Positions 54,165-63,819 of a DNA stretch of 64,000 nucleotides are shown piece after piece (position 1 is the first letter of the stretch; each line of letters starts with the position of its first letter). Origin of the DNA: Pontibacillus halophilus JSM 076056 = DSM 19796 (lineage in GTDB: Bacteria > Bacillota > Bacilli > Bacillales > BH030062); contig NZ_KE384328.1 of NCBI RefSeq assembly GCF_000425205.1, positions 241,176 to 305,175 of the forward strand. Direction: 5' to 3'. Made by a program: the position numbers and the translations under genes. Under the pieces are notes generated by a model that was given only the letters and a program-made list of their open reading frames with translations, was not told the DNA's origin and searched no databases.

Positions 54165-55289
54165 ATGGCACAAAAGCCATCTAACTCACAGCAATCTACT
54201 ACAGAGAATGAGCTAACCCTGGAACAAGCGAAGGAACAAATCGTACAACTTGGGAAAAAGCGCGGTATCTTGGCGTATGAAGAAGTTGCAGAGCGCCTTT
54301 CTCAGTTTGAATTAGACTCCGATACGATGGACGAATTCTATGAGCACCTTAACGATCAAGGAATTGAAGTAATTGGTGACCAAGAAGAAGATCCGTCTAC
54401 GAAGCAGCTTAACAAAGAAGAAGAATTCGACTTAAACGACCTGAGCGTCCCGCCTGGCGTTAAAATTAATGACCCAGTACGCATGTACTTGAAGGAAATT
54501 GGTCGAGTTGACCTTCTTTCAGCTAACATGGAGATTAGTCTCGCTCAACGTATTGAAGAGGGCGACGAAGAAGCAAAGCGTAAATTAGCAGAAGCAAACT
54601 TACGACTAGTTGTAAGTATTGCTAAACGCTATGTTGGACGTGGAATGCTCTTCCTTGACTTAATTCAAGAAGGAAACATGGGTCTTATTAAGGCCGTTGA
54701 GAAGTTTGATTACCGTAAAGGGTATAAATTTAGTACGTATGCGACTTGGTGGATTCGTCAAGCGATTACACGTGCTATTGCAGACCAGGCTCGTACGATT
54801 CGAATTCCAGTACACATGGTAGAAACAATCAACAAATTAATCCGAGTTCAACGTCAACTCTTACAGGATCTAGGTCGTGAGCCATCTCCAGAGGAAATTG
54901 CGGAGGATATGGATCTAACTCCTGATAAGGTTCGTGAAATCTTGAAGATTGCTCAGGAGCCGGTATCTCTTGAAACGCCAATCGGTGAAGAGGACGATTC
55001 TCATCTTGGTGATTTCATTGAAGACCAAGAAGCAACATCTCCTTCTGACCATGCGGCATATGAGCTACTTAAAGAACAACTTGAAGATGTACTTGACACC
55101 CTAACTGACCGTGAGGAAAACGTACTTCGTTTACGTTTCGGTCTTGATGATGGTCGTACACGTACACTCGAAGAAGTTGGTAAAGTATTTGGTGTGACGC
55201 GTGAGCGTATTCGTCAGATTGAAGCAAAAGCATTGCGTAAGCTTCGTCACCCAAGCCGTAGCAAGCGATTAAAGGATTTCCTTGAGTAA
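54165..55289 (+). CDS. sigA: Primary RNA polymerase sigma factor SigA (RpoD)
   Basis: This 374-residue housekeeping sigma-70 factor has region 1.1 (about 15-85), region 1.2 ([11 protein letters not shown]), region 2 ([43 protein letters not shown]), region 3 and region 4.2 helix-turn-helix ([30 protein letters not shown]). RBS GGAGGGGG. It forms the yqxD-dnaG-sigA macromolecular synthesis block. Confidence 0.99.
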   Translation: MAQKPSNSQQSTTENELTLEQAKEQIVQLGKKRGILAYEEVAERLSQFELDSDTMDEFYEHLNDQGIEVIGDQEEDPSTKQLNKEEEFDLNDLSVPPGVKINDPVRMYLKEIGRVDLLSANMEISLAQRIEEGDEEAKRKLAEANLRLVVSIAKRYVGRGMLFLDLIQEGNMGLIKAVEKFDYRKGYKFSTYATWWIRQAITRAIADQARTIRIPVHMVETINKLIRVQRQLLQDLGREPSPEEIAEDMDLTPDKVREILKIAQEPVSLETPIGEEDDSHLGDFIEDQEATSPSDHAAYELLKEQLEDVLDTLTDREENVLRLRFGLDDGRTRTLEEVGKVFGVTRERIRQIEAKALRKLRHPSRSKRLKDFLE

Positions 55290-55294
55290 GTTAA

Positions 55295-55343
55295 TGTGCG
55301 CAGTTGTGGGGCGATTCGCCCCTTTTCTGTGCTTTTTTTATAT
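55295..55343 (+). terminator. Terminator after sigA
   Basis: GGGGCGATTCGCCCC lies within a longer imperfect stem (GCGCAG.../...CTGTGC) and is followed by T7. Confidence 0.85.
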
Positions 55344-55365
55344 TATCTTTTAAGGAAGTGACAAC

Positions 55366-55914
55366 TTGGATGAGAACCGTAAGCGAATCGTAATAGAAGA
55401 AGTCACTTATTGGAAAGACAATCATTTGCTTCCTAAAGAGTATTGTGACTTTCTGTTAGCTCTTTACTATCAAGGTGAAGAGGATACAGAAGATTTTATT
55501 CAAGAGTCAACCCGCACTATAAACAAAGAAAAAGTCTTATTTGGTATACATGCAGCCTTGTTACTCATGATGATTCCGGTTTCATTTCTTGTCATTTATT
55601 TTACTGAAATATCCATCCTATTGCAAACTGGTTTGGTGACCTTTTTACTTCTATTATTAGTGGGGGATTATTTCTTTTCTTCTAGGCAGAATTCAATCCT
55701 AACCCATGTCGTATTACTTGTATTCTTCCTTTTGCTCTTCCTTGGTATGATGACTGTATTGAATGAAATGGGTGCTTCGATTGCAATCATACATAGTGCA
55801 ATTGCCTTAAACTGTTTGCTATGGATACTTTTTGGGTATTTTAGTAAATATACATATGTGTTAGGGCTTGGCATTGCAACGTTGTTGGCTTGGCTTGTGT
55901 ATTACTTTTTGTAA
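55366..55914 (+). CDS. Uncharacterised multi-pass membrane protein (182 aa)
   Basis: I do not recognise this family with certainty. The first 55 or so residues are soluble and charged (EVTYWKDNHLLPKEYCDFLLALY). About five hydrophobic helices follow (roughly 63-80, 85-102, 110-130, 135-155 and 162-182). The start is TTG, 6 bases after AAGGAAGTG. It lies between sigA and cccA on the same strand with its own RBS. The N-terminal pattern resembles other Bacillaceae membrane proteins of unknown role. Confidence 0.75.
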   Translation: MDENRKRIVIEEVTYWKDNHLLPKEYCDFLLALYYQGEEDTEDFIQESTRTINKEKVLFGIHAALLLMMIPVSFLVIYFTEISILLQTGLVTFLLLLLVGDYFFSSRQNSILTHVVLLVFFLLLFLGMMTVLNEMGASIAIIHSAIALNCLLWILFGYFSKYTYVLGLGIATLLAWLVYYFL

Positions 55915-56015
55915 TTCTCATATGTAACCCTTTTCTAAAAGGTGGATATAAAGTAAAATAAACATAGTTTGTCCGTTGTTATGACAAATTTGGGGATACA
56001 TAAGGAGGAAGAGAC

Positions 56016-56399
56016 ATGAAGCGAAATCCAGTATTGCCTTACGCTCTCATTGGAGTATTAGGTATTACCGTCATGATTGTTATGTCTTTCGTGGGGTTAA
56101 ACCAAGCTGAACAAGCTGGTGAAGAGGGAGAAGCAAAGCAAGAGCAGACGGAAGGTAATGGTGAAGGCGGCGGAGAAACAGCTGGCGACCCTGAGGCTAT
56201 TTATCAGAACAACTGTGCCAGTTGTCATGGTGGAGATTTAAGCGGTGGATTTGGACCGGCATTGCAACAAGTTGGTGGAAGTTATTCTGCTGACGAAATT
56301 GCGAATATCATTACGAATGGTAAGGGGCAAATGCCTCCTCAGAACCTAGATGAATCTCAGACCCAGACCGTTGCTGAATGGTTAGCAGAGAAAAAATAA
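56016..56399 (+). CDS. cccA: Membrane-anchored cytochrome c-550
   Basis: This is a 127-residue small c-type cytochrome exposed on the outer membrane face. An N-terminal anchor helix (about 10-28) is followed by a Glu/Gly-rich spacer and a class I heme domain with CASCH and the axial Met in GQMPPQN. It transfers electrons to the terminal oxidase in B. subtilis. RBS AAGGAGGAAG. Confidence 0.94.
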   Translation: MKRNPVLPYALIGVLGITVMIVMSFVGLNQAEQAGEEGEAKQEQTEGNGEGGGETAGDPEAIYQNNCASCHGGDLSGGFGPALQQVGGSYSADEIANIITNGKGQMPPQNLDESQTQTVAEWLAEKK

Positions 56400-56407
56400 A
56401 ATACGAT

Positions 56408-56446
56408 TGCAAAAGCTTTCTGTCTTTTCAGAAGGCTTTTCTTTTT
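56408..56446 (+). terminator. Terminator after cccA
   Basis: AAAAGCTTTCTG/CAGAAGGCTTTT followed by CTTTTTG. Confidence 0.85.
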
Positions 56447-56465
56447 GAAGCTTAGGTGGTAAAAC

Positions 56466-57182
56466 ATGAACAGTCTACAACTATCCAAACGATTAAAGAC
56501 CGTTGCATCCTATGTGGAACAGGGTGGCGTAATCGCAGACATTGGCTCTGATCACGCGTACCTCCCGTGCTACATTTGTTTACAGGACGAAACGGCCACG
56601 GCTATAGCTGGTGAAGTAAACCAAGGCCCTTACGAAGCTGCTAAGGGTGAAGTAGAACGCCAAGAGCTTACTGCTCGCATCCAAGTACGTAAGGGAGATG
56701 GGTTGCAAGTACTAGATCCAAATGAAGCAACTCACATTACCATTGCAGGCATGGGAGGGACGTTAATCTCCAGTATCTTAGAGAACGGGAAGTCTTCTTT
56801 AGCTGGGGTGAAACGGATTATTACACAACCGAACGTGGATGCAGAAGATGTCCGTCGATGGTTCAGAAAAGAAGGGTATGCGCTTATAGACGAAACCATT
56901 CTCGAAGAAGACGGTAGAATTTACGAGGTGCTTGTGGCGGAACCTGGCAACCCATTCGCTGCTTACTCAGAACAAGAACAAGAACAAGAAAAAGAGCTAT
57001 GGTTTGGACCTTATTTATTGAAGAAACGTCAACCTGCTTTCTTGAAGAAGTGGCAATTAGAAAAGGGCAAGCTCAATCGAGTAGTTGGGCAAATGAAACA
57101 AGCTCAACAACCAGATGAGTATAAAATCTTACAATTTAACGAGAGAATAAAGTGGATTGAGGAGGTTATGCACAATGGGTAA
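56466..57182 (+). CDS. trmK: tRNA (adenine22-N1)-methyltransferase TrmK
   Basis: This 238-residue SAM methyltransferase has DIGSDHAYLP as motif I and the active-site-region ITIAGMGGTLI. It methylates A22 in tRNAs of Gram-positives. The C-terminal part is a coiled-coil-like helix. It overlaps yqfO by 8 bases, the usual trmK-yqfO pair. Confidence 0.95.
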   Translation: MNSLQLSKRLKTVASYVEQGGVIADIGSDHAYLPCYICLQDETATAIAGEVNQGPYEAAKGEVERQELTARIQVRKGDGLQVLDPNEATHITIAGMGGTLISSILENGKSSLAGVKRIITQPNVDAEDVRRWFRKEGYALIDETILEEDGRIYEVLVAEPGNPFAAYSEQEQEQEKELWFGPYLLKKRQPAFLKKWQLEKGKLNRVVGQMKQAQQPDEYKILQFNERIKWIEEVMHNG

Positions 57183-58296
57183 AGTAGCAACAGGTCAACA
57201 AATTATTAAGTGGTTCGAACAGTTTGCCCCTAAGCATCTAGCAATGGATGGCGACCCAATTGGATTGCATGTAGGAACCCTTAATAAGAAAGTGAACAAA
57301 GTAATGGTAACGCTCGATGTACTAGAAAATGTCGTTGACGAAGCCATTGAGCAAAACGTAGATTTAATTATTGCTCACCACCCTCTATTATTTAAACCTT
57401 TAAAACAGGTCAGTCCGGACCAAGAAAAAGGGCGGATTGTGCAGAAGCTTCTTGCGCACGATATTGCCGTCTATGCGGCTCATACAAATCTCGACGTTGC
57501 AGAAGGTGGCGTCAATGATGCGATGACAATGGCGCTTGGTTTAAAACCTGATTCTGTACTAGTTGAGACTGGGAAGGAAACGTTATACAAACTAGCTGTA
57601 TATGTTCCAAAGACCCACGAAGATACCGTAAGAGAGGCTCTAGGGAATGCTGGAGCAGGGCATATAGGTGAATATAGTCATTGTATGTTCCAAACGGCTG
57701 GTACAGGCTCCTTTAAACCTCTAGAGGGCTCAACTCCTTATTTAGGTTCACATGGTGAGATTGAGTATGTAGAAGAGGTGAAGATTGAAACAATCGTCAC
57801 AGAGAGCACTTCACATTCCGTAATGGAAGCCATGAAAGATGCCCATCCTTATGAAGAAGTGGCCTATGATCTGTATAAACTAGAAAATGAAGGACCGAGT
57901 TATGGAATTGGACGCCTTGCGACATTAGAAGAACCTATGACCCTTAAAGAGTTTGCGGAGCATGTAAAGACTAGTTTCCAAGTTCCTGCACTAAGGGCGG
58001 TAGGAGACATGGAAAAAGTCGTGAAGAAGGTTGCTGTGCTCGGTGGAGATGGCAATAAATATATTTCTGTTGCAAAGAAGAAAGGCGCGGATGTTTTCAT
58101 TACGGGAGACCTTTACTTTCATGTGGCACATGATGCTCTTGGCATGGGATTAAATGTTATTGACCCTGGTCATCATGTAGAGAAGGTTATGAAAGAAGTA
58201 GTAAGTGAATACCTTAAACGCACGTTTGACAAGCACTCGATTACTACAGAAGTCATTGAGTCAAATGCGCATACAGAACCATTTCAATTTTTATAG
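57175..58296 (+). CDS. yqfO: Nif3-like dinuclear metal centre protein YqfO
   Basis: This 373-residue protein has N- and C-terminal Nif3/GTP-cyclohydrolase-I type 2 halves. Metal ligands are in AHHPLLFK and AAHTNLDVAEGG (first half) and in the late DPGHHVEK. A PII/CutA-like insertion lies between them (about 135-240). Function is not settled. The ATG at 57175 inside trmK was chosen for GGAGGTT upstream. Confidence 0.94.
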   Translation: MGKVATGQQIIKWFEQFAPKHLAMDGDPIGLHVGTLNKKVNKVMVTLDVLENVVDEAIEQNVDLIIAHHPLLFKPLKQVSPDQEKGRIVQKLLAHDIAVYAAHTNLDVAEGGVNDAMTMALGLKPDSVLVETGKETLYKLAVYVPKTHEDTVREALGNAGAGHIGEYSHCMFQTAGTGSFKPLEGSTPYLGSHGEIEYVEEVKIETIVTESTSHSVMEAMKDAHPYEEVAYDLYKLENEGPSYGIGRLATLEEPMTLKEFAEHVKTSFQVPALRAVGDMEKVVKKVAVLGGDGNKYISVAKKKGADVFITGDLYFHVAHDALGMGLNVIDPGHHVEKVMKEVVSEYLKRTFDKHSITTEVIESNAHTEPFQFL

Positions 58297-58313
58297 AGGA
58301 TAGTTTCGTCCGT

Positions 58314-58354
58314 TAGACTGTTGAGAAGATAATCTCGACAGTCTTTTCTTTTTA
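58314..58354 (+). terminator. Terminator after yqfO
   Basis: AGACTGTTGAGA/TCTCGACAGTCT followed by TTTCTTTTT. Confidence 0.85.
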
Positions 58355-58397
58355 GATGAACGATATCGTTGGAGAGAATGACTATAAAAAGAGAATA

Positions 58398-58444
58398 GAA
58401 AAAGCTTGTAGAAAAAACATGGCTTTTCTACAAGCTTTTTTCGA
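58398..58444 (-). terminator. Terminator of ispH (bidirectional)
   Basis: AAAAAGCTTGTAGAAAA/TTTTCTACAAGCTTTTT lies 8 bases beyond the ispH stop on the minus strand. Confidence 0.85.
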
Positions 58445-58451
58445 ATTTCTT

Positions 58452-59399
58452 TTATGATTTTTTCGTTTTGACTTTAGGAAGGATTTTTCTTTGTTCAACT
58501 TTTGAAGATAGGTCCCAGTCTTTCTCTTCGTCTGGGTTATACCCCTCAATAAACTTAATGACTTCTTTCACAATCGGTGTAGGTGTAGATGCACCAGCTG
58601 TAACGGCAACTTTCTGCACACCTTCAAGCCATTCTAACTTAACCTCAGAAAGATCAGAGACGCGATAAGCTTGTGTGCCAGCCTTCTCAATAGAAACCTG
58701 TGCTAAACGGTTGGAGTTGTTACTTCTTGGGTCTCCAACGACTAATGTTAAGTCCGCTTCCCCAGCTTGTTCAGAAACGGCTTCTTGTCTTACCTGAGTA
58801 GCCATACAGATTTCTTGGTGAATCTCTGTCTGAGGATATTTCTCTTGAACACGGAGCATAACATCATAAACATCCCATTGGCTCATGGTTGTTTGGTTCG
58901 TAACAAGAATCTTGTCGCTGTCAATTTCAAGGTTCTCTACATCTTCTTCGTGTTGAATTAAATGTACGTGACCAGGCGCAACACCAAGAGCACCTTCTGG
59001 TTCTGGGTGACCAGGCTTGCCAATATACACAATCTCATAACCGTTAGCAACCTGTTCGCGAATTAAGTCGTGCGTTCTTGTTACGTCTGGACATGTTGCA
59101 TCAAGTACAGTGAGTCCTTTCGCTTCTGCACGCTCACGTACCTCAGGTGAAACACCATGAGCGGTAAAGATGACCGTTCCTTCATGTATATCTTCAAGAA
59201 GGTCTAAACGGTTCTTCCCATCAAGTGTGACCACACCTTCAGTTTCAAAGGCTTCTGTAACGTGTTTATTATGAACAATCATCCCAAGGATGTATAATGG
59301 GCGAGGTAAATTTGGATCCTTAGCGGCATTGCGGGCGATGACCATCGCATCAACCACTCCATAGCAATACCCTCTAGGAGCAATCTTAATGACTTCCAT
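58452..59399 (-). CDS. ispH: 4-hydroxy-3-methylbut-2-enyl diphosphate reductase
   Basis: IspH is the last enzyme of the MEP isoprenoid pathway, an iron-sulfur protein making IPP and DMAPP. The three cluster cysteines are in GYCYGV, DATCPDV and EICMATQ, and the catalytic Glu/Thr region is near TTMSQWDV. The 315-residue length is typical. RBS GAGGGGG is present. It is opposite in strand to its neighbours, as in B. subtilis. Confidence 0.96.
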   Translation of the reverse strand: MEVIKIAPRGYCYGVVDAMVIARNAAKDPNLPRPLYILGMIVHNKHVTEAFETEGVVTLDGKNRLDLLEDIHEGTVIFTAHGVSPEVRERAEAKGLTVLDATCPDVTRTHDLIREQVANGYEIVYIGKPGHPEPEGALGVAPGHVHLIQHEEDVENLEIDSDKILVTNQTTMSQWDVYDVMLRVQEKYPQTEIHQEICMATQVRQEAVSEQAGEADLTLVVGDPRSNNSNRLAQVSIEKAGTQAYRVSDLSEVKLEWLEGVQKVAVTAGASTPTPIVKEVIKFIEGYNPDEEKDWDLSSKVEQRKILPKVKTKKS

Positions 59400-59579
59400 T
59401 TCTGTTCCCCCTCTCGCTTACATAACAAGAGTAAAGCTCTTATCATTTCTAGCCCTATTATAAAGGGAAATGCTCGAGATTACAAAAGAAGTCTTACCTC
59501 TATTGCGAGTTAATGTGGAAGTTTGTCAAATACTTTACTATAATAGGAAGAGATGAAGTCAATTTAAAGGAGTTTATGC

Positions 59580-60899
59580 ATGAAAGATATCACATTTCAA
59601 TCATTTGCACTTAAGCCAATGATTCATGATATTACAAAGGAATTGAGGTTCGACAAACCTACTTCCATCCAACAGAAAGTCATTCCCGCTGCTTTACGCG
59701 GAGAAAGCATTATTGGACAATCCCATACTGGTTCAGGGAAAACCCATGCTTTCTTGCTTCCGTTGATTAATAAATTAGATGAAACAAAGAAAGAAGTACA
59801 GACAGTTATTACAGCGCCAACTCGTGAATTAGCAACGCAAATTTACGACGAGGTTCGTAAGATTATTAACTATGCTGACAAAGAAGGCGTCTGGACTGCC
59901 AAGCTGTTTGTGGGTGGAACAGATAAACAAAAAACCATTGAAAAGCTAACTCAGCAACCTCAAATTGTTGTAGGTACACCTGGACGTATATTAGACCTTG
60001 TTAAAGAAGAAGCGCTCAATGTGCATACGGCTCATTCATTTGTGCTAGATGAAGCTGATACGATGCTAGACCTAGGGTTTATTGAAGAAGTGGACCAAAC
60101 GTTACTACGCATGGAGCGAGATATTCAGCTACTCGTATTCTCAGCGACCATCCCAGAACGTCTACAGCCATTCTTGAAGAAATACTTGGAAAATCCTACG
60201 CATATCAAAGGAGAAGAAGGAAGACCTGCTCCTGAATCAATGGAACACCGCTTAATCCCATTACGACACCGGGATAAAAGCGATATGATTATCCGAGTTT
60301 CTAAGCTTATTCAGCCATATTTGGCTATTATCTTTGCTAACAAGAAAGAGCGTGCAAATGAATTAGCGAACGAGTTAACTGAAAAGGGTCTAGACGTAGG
60401 CATTTTACACGGTGGATTATCACCGCGTGAACGTAAGCGTGTCGTTAAAGAAATTAAAAACCTTCGCTATCAATACATTGTTGCAACAGACTTAGCAGCA
60501 CGTGGCATTGATATTGAAGGGGTCAGTCACGTCATTAATGCTGATCTTCCGAAAGAGGAGGAGTTCTACATCCACCGTGTCGGTCGTACGGCTCGTGCGG
60601 GCTTAGAGGGTACAGCAATTAACTTGTATTCAGAAGAAGATGAACCTCTAGTAGAAAAGCTTGAGAAACGCGGCATTAAATTTACGAACTATGATGTGAA
60701 AGGCGGCGAGTGGAAAGAAATTCGTGAGCGTCATCAGCGTAGTAACCGTAAGCGTGAGGAGAACACTGAGGATAAGGAAGCTTGGCAGCGCGTAAGAAAA
60801 CCTAAAAAGGTAAAGCCAGGCTATAAAAAGAAAATGAAAAAAGAAGTTTCTCAAATGAAGAAACAAATTAAGAAACGCAACAATCAGAAGCGTAAATAA
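59580..60899 (+). CDS. cshB: DEAD-box RNA helicase CshB
   Basis: This 439-residue cold-shock RNA helicase has Q motif IQQKVIP, motif I HTGSGKT, motif II DEAD, motif III SAT and motif VI HRVGRTARAG in order. A Lys/Arg-rich C-terminal tail (about 385-439) is typical of CshB (YqfR). A TATAAT-like -10 lies in the upstream gap (about 59537), but its -35 is unclear. Confidence 0.94.
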   Translation: MKDITFQSFALKPMIHDITKELRFDKPTSIQQKVIPAALRGESIIGQSHTGSGKTHAFLLPLINKLDETKKEVQTVITAPTRELATQIYDEVRKIINYADKEGVWTAKLFVGGTDKQKTIEKLTQQPQIVVGTPGRILDLVKEEALNVHTAHSFVLDEADTMLDLGFIEEVDQTLLRMERDIQLLVFSATIPERLQPFLKKYLENPTHIKGEEGRPAPESMEHRLIPLRHRDKSDMIIRVSKLIQPYLAIIFANKKERANELANELTEKGLDVGILHGGLSPRERKRVVKEIKNLRYQYIVATDLAARGIDIEGVSHVINADLPKEEEFYIHRVGRTARAGLEGTAINLYSEEDEPLVEKLEKRGIKFTNYDVKGGEWKEIRERHQRSNRKREENTEDKEAWQRVRKPKKVKPGYKKKMKKEVSQMKKQIKKRNNQKRK

Positions 60900-60938
60900 A
60901 ACAAATCCCATTGCCAAAGGCAATGGGATTTGTTTTTA
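60897..60938. terminator. Bidirectional terminator between cshB and nfo
   Basis: AAATCCCATTGCC/GGCAATGGGATTT is a perfect 13-bp stem with A- and T-runs on its flanks. Confidence 0.93.
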
Positions 60939-61841
60939 TTCCATAGATTGTAGCAGCTCAGTTTTCCAATCTGTAAAATCACCTTTTCGTAAGGATTCAA
61001 TCTCGTATTGGTAAGGTGGCTTTTTATTCTTCTTGTCGTTTCCTACATAAGGAGTTTCTAAAATTTTGGGAACATGAGCCAGTTTAGGGTGGTGGACGAT
61101 ATAGTTGAGTGCATCAAACCCAATGTGGCCATACCCAATATTCTCATGGCGGTCTTTACCTGCGCCGCGTTCGTTTTTGCTGTCATTAATATGCAAGACC
61201 TGTAAGCGATCTAATCCGATGATTCGGTCAAACTCCTCTAACACTCCGTCAAAGTCATTCACGATATCATACCCGGCATCGTGGGTGTGGCACGTATCAA
61301 AGCATACAGACAATCGTTCGTTGTGTTCAACGCCTTCAATAATTTGTGCGAGCTCTTCGAAATTGCGTCCAATCTCGCTTCCTTTGCCAGCCATCGTTTC
61401 TAAGGCAATTTTAGTGTGTGTTGTTTCTTTCTGTGCGAAGACTTCGTTTAGACCTTCAATAATCTTTGAAATTCCTACGTCGGCTCCTTCGCCTACGTGT
61501 GATCCCGGATGGAGGACAATTTGGTTCGCGAGCTGTAAGGCTTCTACACGCTCGATTTCATTCGCAAGAAACTCAGTACCTAGCTCGTACACATGAGGTT
61601 TAATGGTGTTCGCAATATTAATGATGTAAGCAGAGTGAACGACAACCTCATCAATGCCATGCTCTTTCATGTGAGCAAGGCCGTTCTCTATATTTAAGTC
61701 TTCAATGGGTTTTCTGCGTGTGTTTTGTGGAGCGCCTGTATAGATCATAAATGTATTAGAACCGTAAGAAACGGCTTCTTCGCTTGCGCCAAGTAGCATT
61801 TTTTTACCGCTCATTGAAACATGGGAACCTAATTTGAGCAT
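60936..61841 (-). CDS. nfo: Deoxyribonuclease IV (endonuclease IV, Nfo)
   Basis: Nfo is an AP endonuclease of base-excision repair that uses three zinc ions. The 301-residue protein has [44 protein letters not shown] and [22 protein letters not shown]. The ATG at 61841 has AAGGAGATGA upstream; an ATG at 61862 lacks an RBS. It is on the minus strand, convergent with cshB. Confidence 0.96.
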   Translation of the reverse strand: MLKLGSHVSMSGKKMLLGASEEAVSYGSNTFMIYTGAPQNTRRKPIEDLNIENGLAHMKEHGIDEVVVHSAYIINIANTIKPHVYELGTEFLANEIERVEALQLANQIVLHPGSHVGEGADVGISKIIEGLNEVFAQKETTHTKIALETMAGKGSEIGRNFEELAQIIEGVEHNERLSVCFDTCHTHDAGYDIVNDFDGVLEEFDRIIGLDRLQVLHINDSKNERGAGKDRHENIGYGHIGFDALNYIVHHPKLAHVPKILETPYVGNDKKNKKPPYQYEIESLRKGDFTDWKTELLQSME

Positions 61842-61944
61842 GGGTCTGTCATCTCCTTGCATTACTTTATAATTATTATCAATTACTATCTAATACTATA
61901 TAAAATTGAGGCGTTGGTCAAATTAGGTTCGCTTCTTCCTAAGG

Positions 61945-62226
61945 TTAGAGTAAATGTTCGAGCCCATGTTCTTTCACAATTGCATTAAAAATCTTATTTA
62001 CCTGTTGTGCAGTCTTTGGGTCCGTAATTTGTGCAAGCTTTTTTAACGCTTTCATACGATCTTTTTCGTCTAAGGGGTTTAAATCTGTTGATTTGAGGTA
62101 TTTAACTATAGCGTCTGCCTGAGTCTTTGTAAGTGGGACTTCATACTCTTTGCTGTATTGAATCAATTCGTTTGCAGTAATTTTTTTAAGTCGTTGTTTC
62201 ACCATTTGTTTGATCATACTCTTCAC
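61945..62226 (-). CDS. yqfT: YqfT-like DUF2624 protein
   Basis: This 93-residue, helical, basic protein runs MVKQRLKKITANELIQYSKEYEVPLTKTQADAIVKYLK and on. Composition and position near nfo match YqfT (DUF2624), a small protein of unknown function. An in-frame ATG at 62217 is an alternative start. Confidence 0.8.
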   Translation of the reverse strand: MKSMIKQMVKQRLKKITANELIQYSKEYEVPLTKTQADAIVKYLKSTDLNPLDEKDRMKALKKLAQITDPKTAQQVNKIFNAIVKEHGLEHLL

Positions 62227-62324
62227 GTCCTCATCGCCTCCCTTTGCTGTTCGTTATGGGCAGTATATGTGTCCGTCTATGGAGGTGTGAGCAGACAGTA
62301 TCACTTTATTGACATTGCATTTAC

Positions 62325-62353
62325 ATTGCAAACAGAAAGGAGTTCCGCTATTA
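62325..62353 (+). promoter_or_regulatory. Possible sigma-A promoter of the lytic transglycosylase-like gene
   Basis: TTGCAA, 17 bases, TATTAT (ending near 62353). Two mismatches in the -35; suggestive only. Confidence 0.3.
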
Positions 62354-62416
62354 TATCCATCGTGCCCTTTGTCATGATCCTTGAAAACAAGATTGCCACG
62401 TTGAAGGAGTGAGACA

Positions 62417-63130
62417 ATGAAAAATTATAAGTCTTATTTACATTTGATAATTGTTTTGGGCTACATAACAGGAGCGTATTTCTTACTAACTTCTATTTAT
62501 GGGAACCAAACAGAAAAGCTTCAAGCTGAGAATACACAATTAAAAATGGAGAATGAACAGCTTGAAAGCGAAAAGGATTATTTACAAAAGAAGCCTGGTG
62601 AAATACCCGGTGAAGATGCAAATGGTTATTTAACCTGGACAGAGTATGAAGAAGTTGCCAACTACATGGTAGAGAAAAGCGACGGAAACTTTAAAAAGTC
62701 ATGGGCGCTTTATCTTGCTAAAGAAGCAGAACGGTATAGCATTGATCCTTTCTTAATTTTTGAACTGCTTCGTGTAGAAACTGGAAACACGTTTAACCCG
62801 GAACTTGTCGGTCCAGAGACGAAATATGGACATGCATACGGTATGGCACAATTTATGACCAATACAGCCCCTTGGATTGCAGATATGGCAGGTCTTCCTT
62901 ATGAGAAGGATTTGTTGTATGACCCTTATTATTCCATGCAATTATCGTTAGTTTACTTAGATTATTTACACAATCGATACAGCAATTGGGACAAAGCCTT
63001 AACTGCTTATCATCGAGGGATGACTGGGCTAGAGAATTATATTGAAGAGAATGGCCATGCGAATAGTTGGTATGCAGAAGAGATACAGGCAGAAGCAGAT
63101 TCACATCAGGCGTTCGCAGCTGCTCCATAA
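62417..63130 (+). CDS. Lytic transglycosylase-like (SLT domain) membrane-anchored protein
   Basis: This 237-residue protein has an N-terminal anchor helix (about 8-27), a short coiled coil (about 32-58, LQAENTQLKMENEQLESEKDYL) and an SLT/goose-lysozyme-like domain (about 90-225). The catalytic-type Glu is in ELLRVETG, followed by YGMAQFM and TAYHRG, which mirror the ES, GLMQ and AYN blocks. It is likely to cleave peptidoglycan glycan strands outside the membrane. Substrate and role are inferred. Confidence 0.82.
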   Translation: MKNYKSYLHLIIVLGYITGAYFLLTSIYGNQTEKLQAENTQLKMENEQLESEKDYLQKKPGEIPGEDANGYLTWTEYEEVANYMVEKSDGNFKKSWALYLAKEAERYSIDPFLIFELLRVETGNTFNPELVGPETKYGHAYGMAQFMTNTAPWIADMAGLPYEKDLLYDPYYSMQLSLVYLDYLHNRYSNWDKALTAYHRGMTGLENYIEENGHANSWYAEEIQAEADSHQAFAAAP

Positions 63131-63214
63131 AAATAATAAATTACCATGTAATGATTGATGTCGTCCTTCACACACTAAGTATGCACCTTTTCTTAGAAAG
63201 TGAGGGACTTTACA

Positions 63215-63817
63215 ATGGGGTCTAAAGAAAAGAAGCATCATGAGCATGTAGAAGATGCCCCTCGTTATGACGAGGAAGAGCGCATTGAGCAGAAGGTTGA
63301 ACACAATGGTGCGGTAGAAGATAAAGCCGGTCACCTTGGCATGGACCGTAATACGGATCAAACGTTAGCATCAAGTATCTACCATGGTGAAGATGTTGTA
63401 GAGGCTGCGGATGAACATGCATTGGACACGAAGAAAATGGGTGATGACGATCTTATCACGGACCGTCAGCCTGTAAAATACGTGGAGGAAGAGCCTGCTC
63501 TTCATGACCACGTAGAAAGAGAGCGTAGAGATACGGAGTTTGCACAAGAGGCAGCTGTAGCCGGGAATTCTGTTCGAGAACCTGTCAAACATGATGAACG
63601 GGAATCGGATATGACGACGGAGGCCAATGCTGGACTTGGCTGGATAGCTGTAATTGTGTCTATTGTGTCCTTTTTTATCTTTCCAATCATCTTCGGAGCG
63701 GTTGGGGTAATTATGGGATTCATGGCACGACGAAGAGGTGCAGAAACGTTAGGGAATACAGCTATTGTGGCTGGTGCCATTTCGGTTGTACTTTCCTTAT
63801 TCTTCGCTACGTTTTAA
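63215..63817 (+). CDS. DUF4190-type protein with acidic N-terminal region
   Basis: This 200-residue protein has about 140 highly charged, His/Glu/Asp-rich residues of low complexity. Two membrane helices joined by an Ala/Arg-rich turn follow (about 145-170 and 178-200, GAVGVIMGFMARRRGAETLG), which is the DUF4190 pattern. The charged part is probably cytosolic. Function unknown. The ATG at 63215 follows AGTGAGGGA. Its stop codon abuts an IS end. Confidence 0.75.
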   Translation: MGSKEKKHHEHVEDAPRYDEEERIEQKVEHNGAVEDKAGHLGMDRNTDQTLASSIYHGEDVVEAADEHALDTKKMGDDDLITDRQPVKYVEEEPALHDHVERERRDTEFAQEAAVAGNSVREPVKHDERESDMTTEANAGLGWIAVIVSIVSFFIFPIIFGAVGVIMGFMARRRGAETLGNTAIVAGAISVVLSLFFATF

Positions 63818-63819
63818 TA

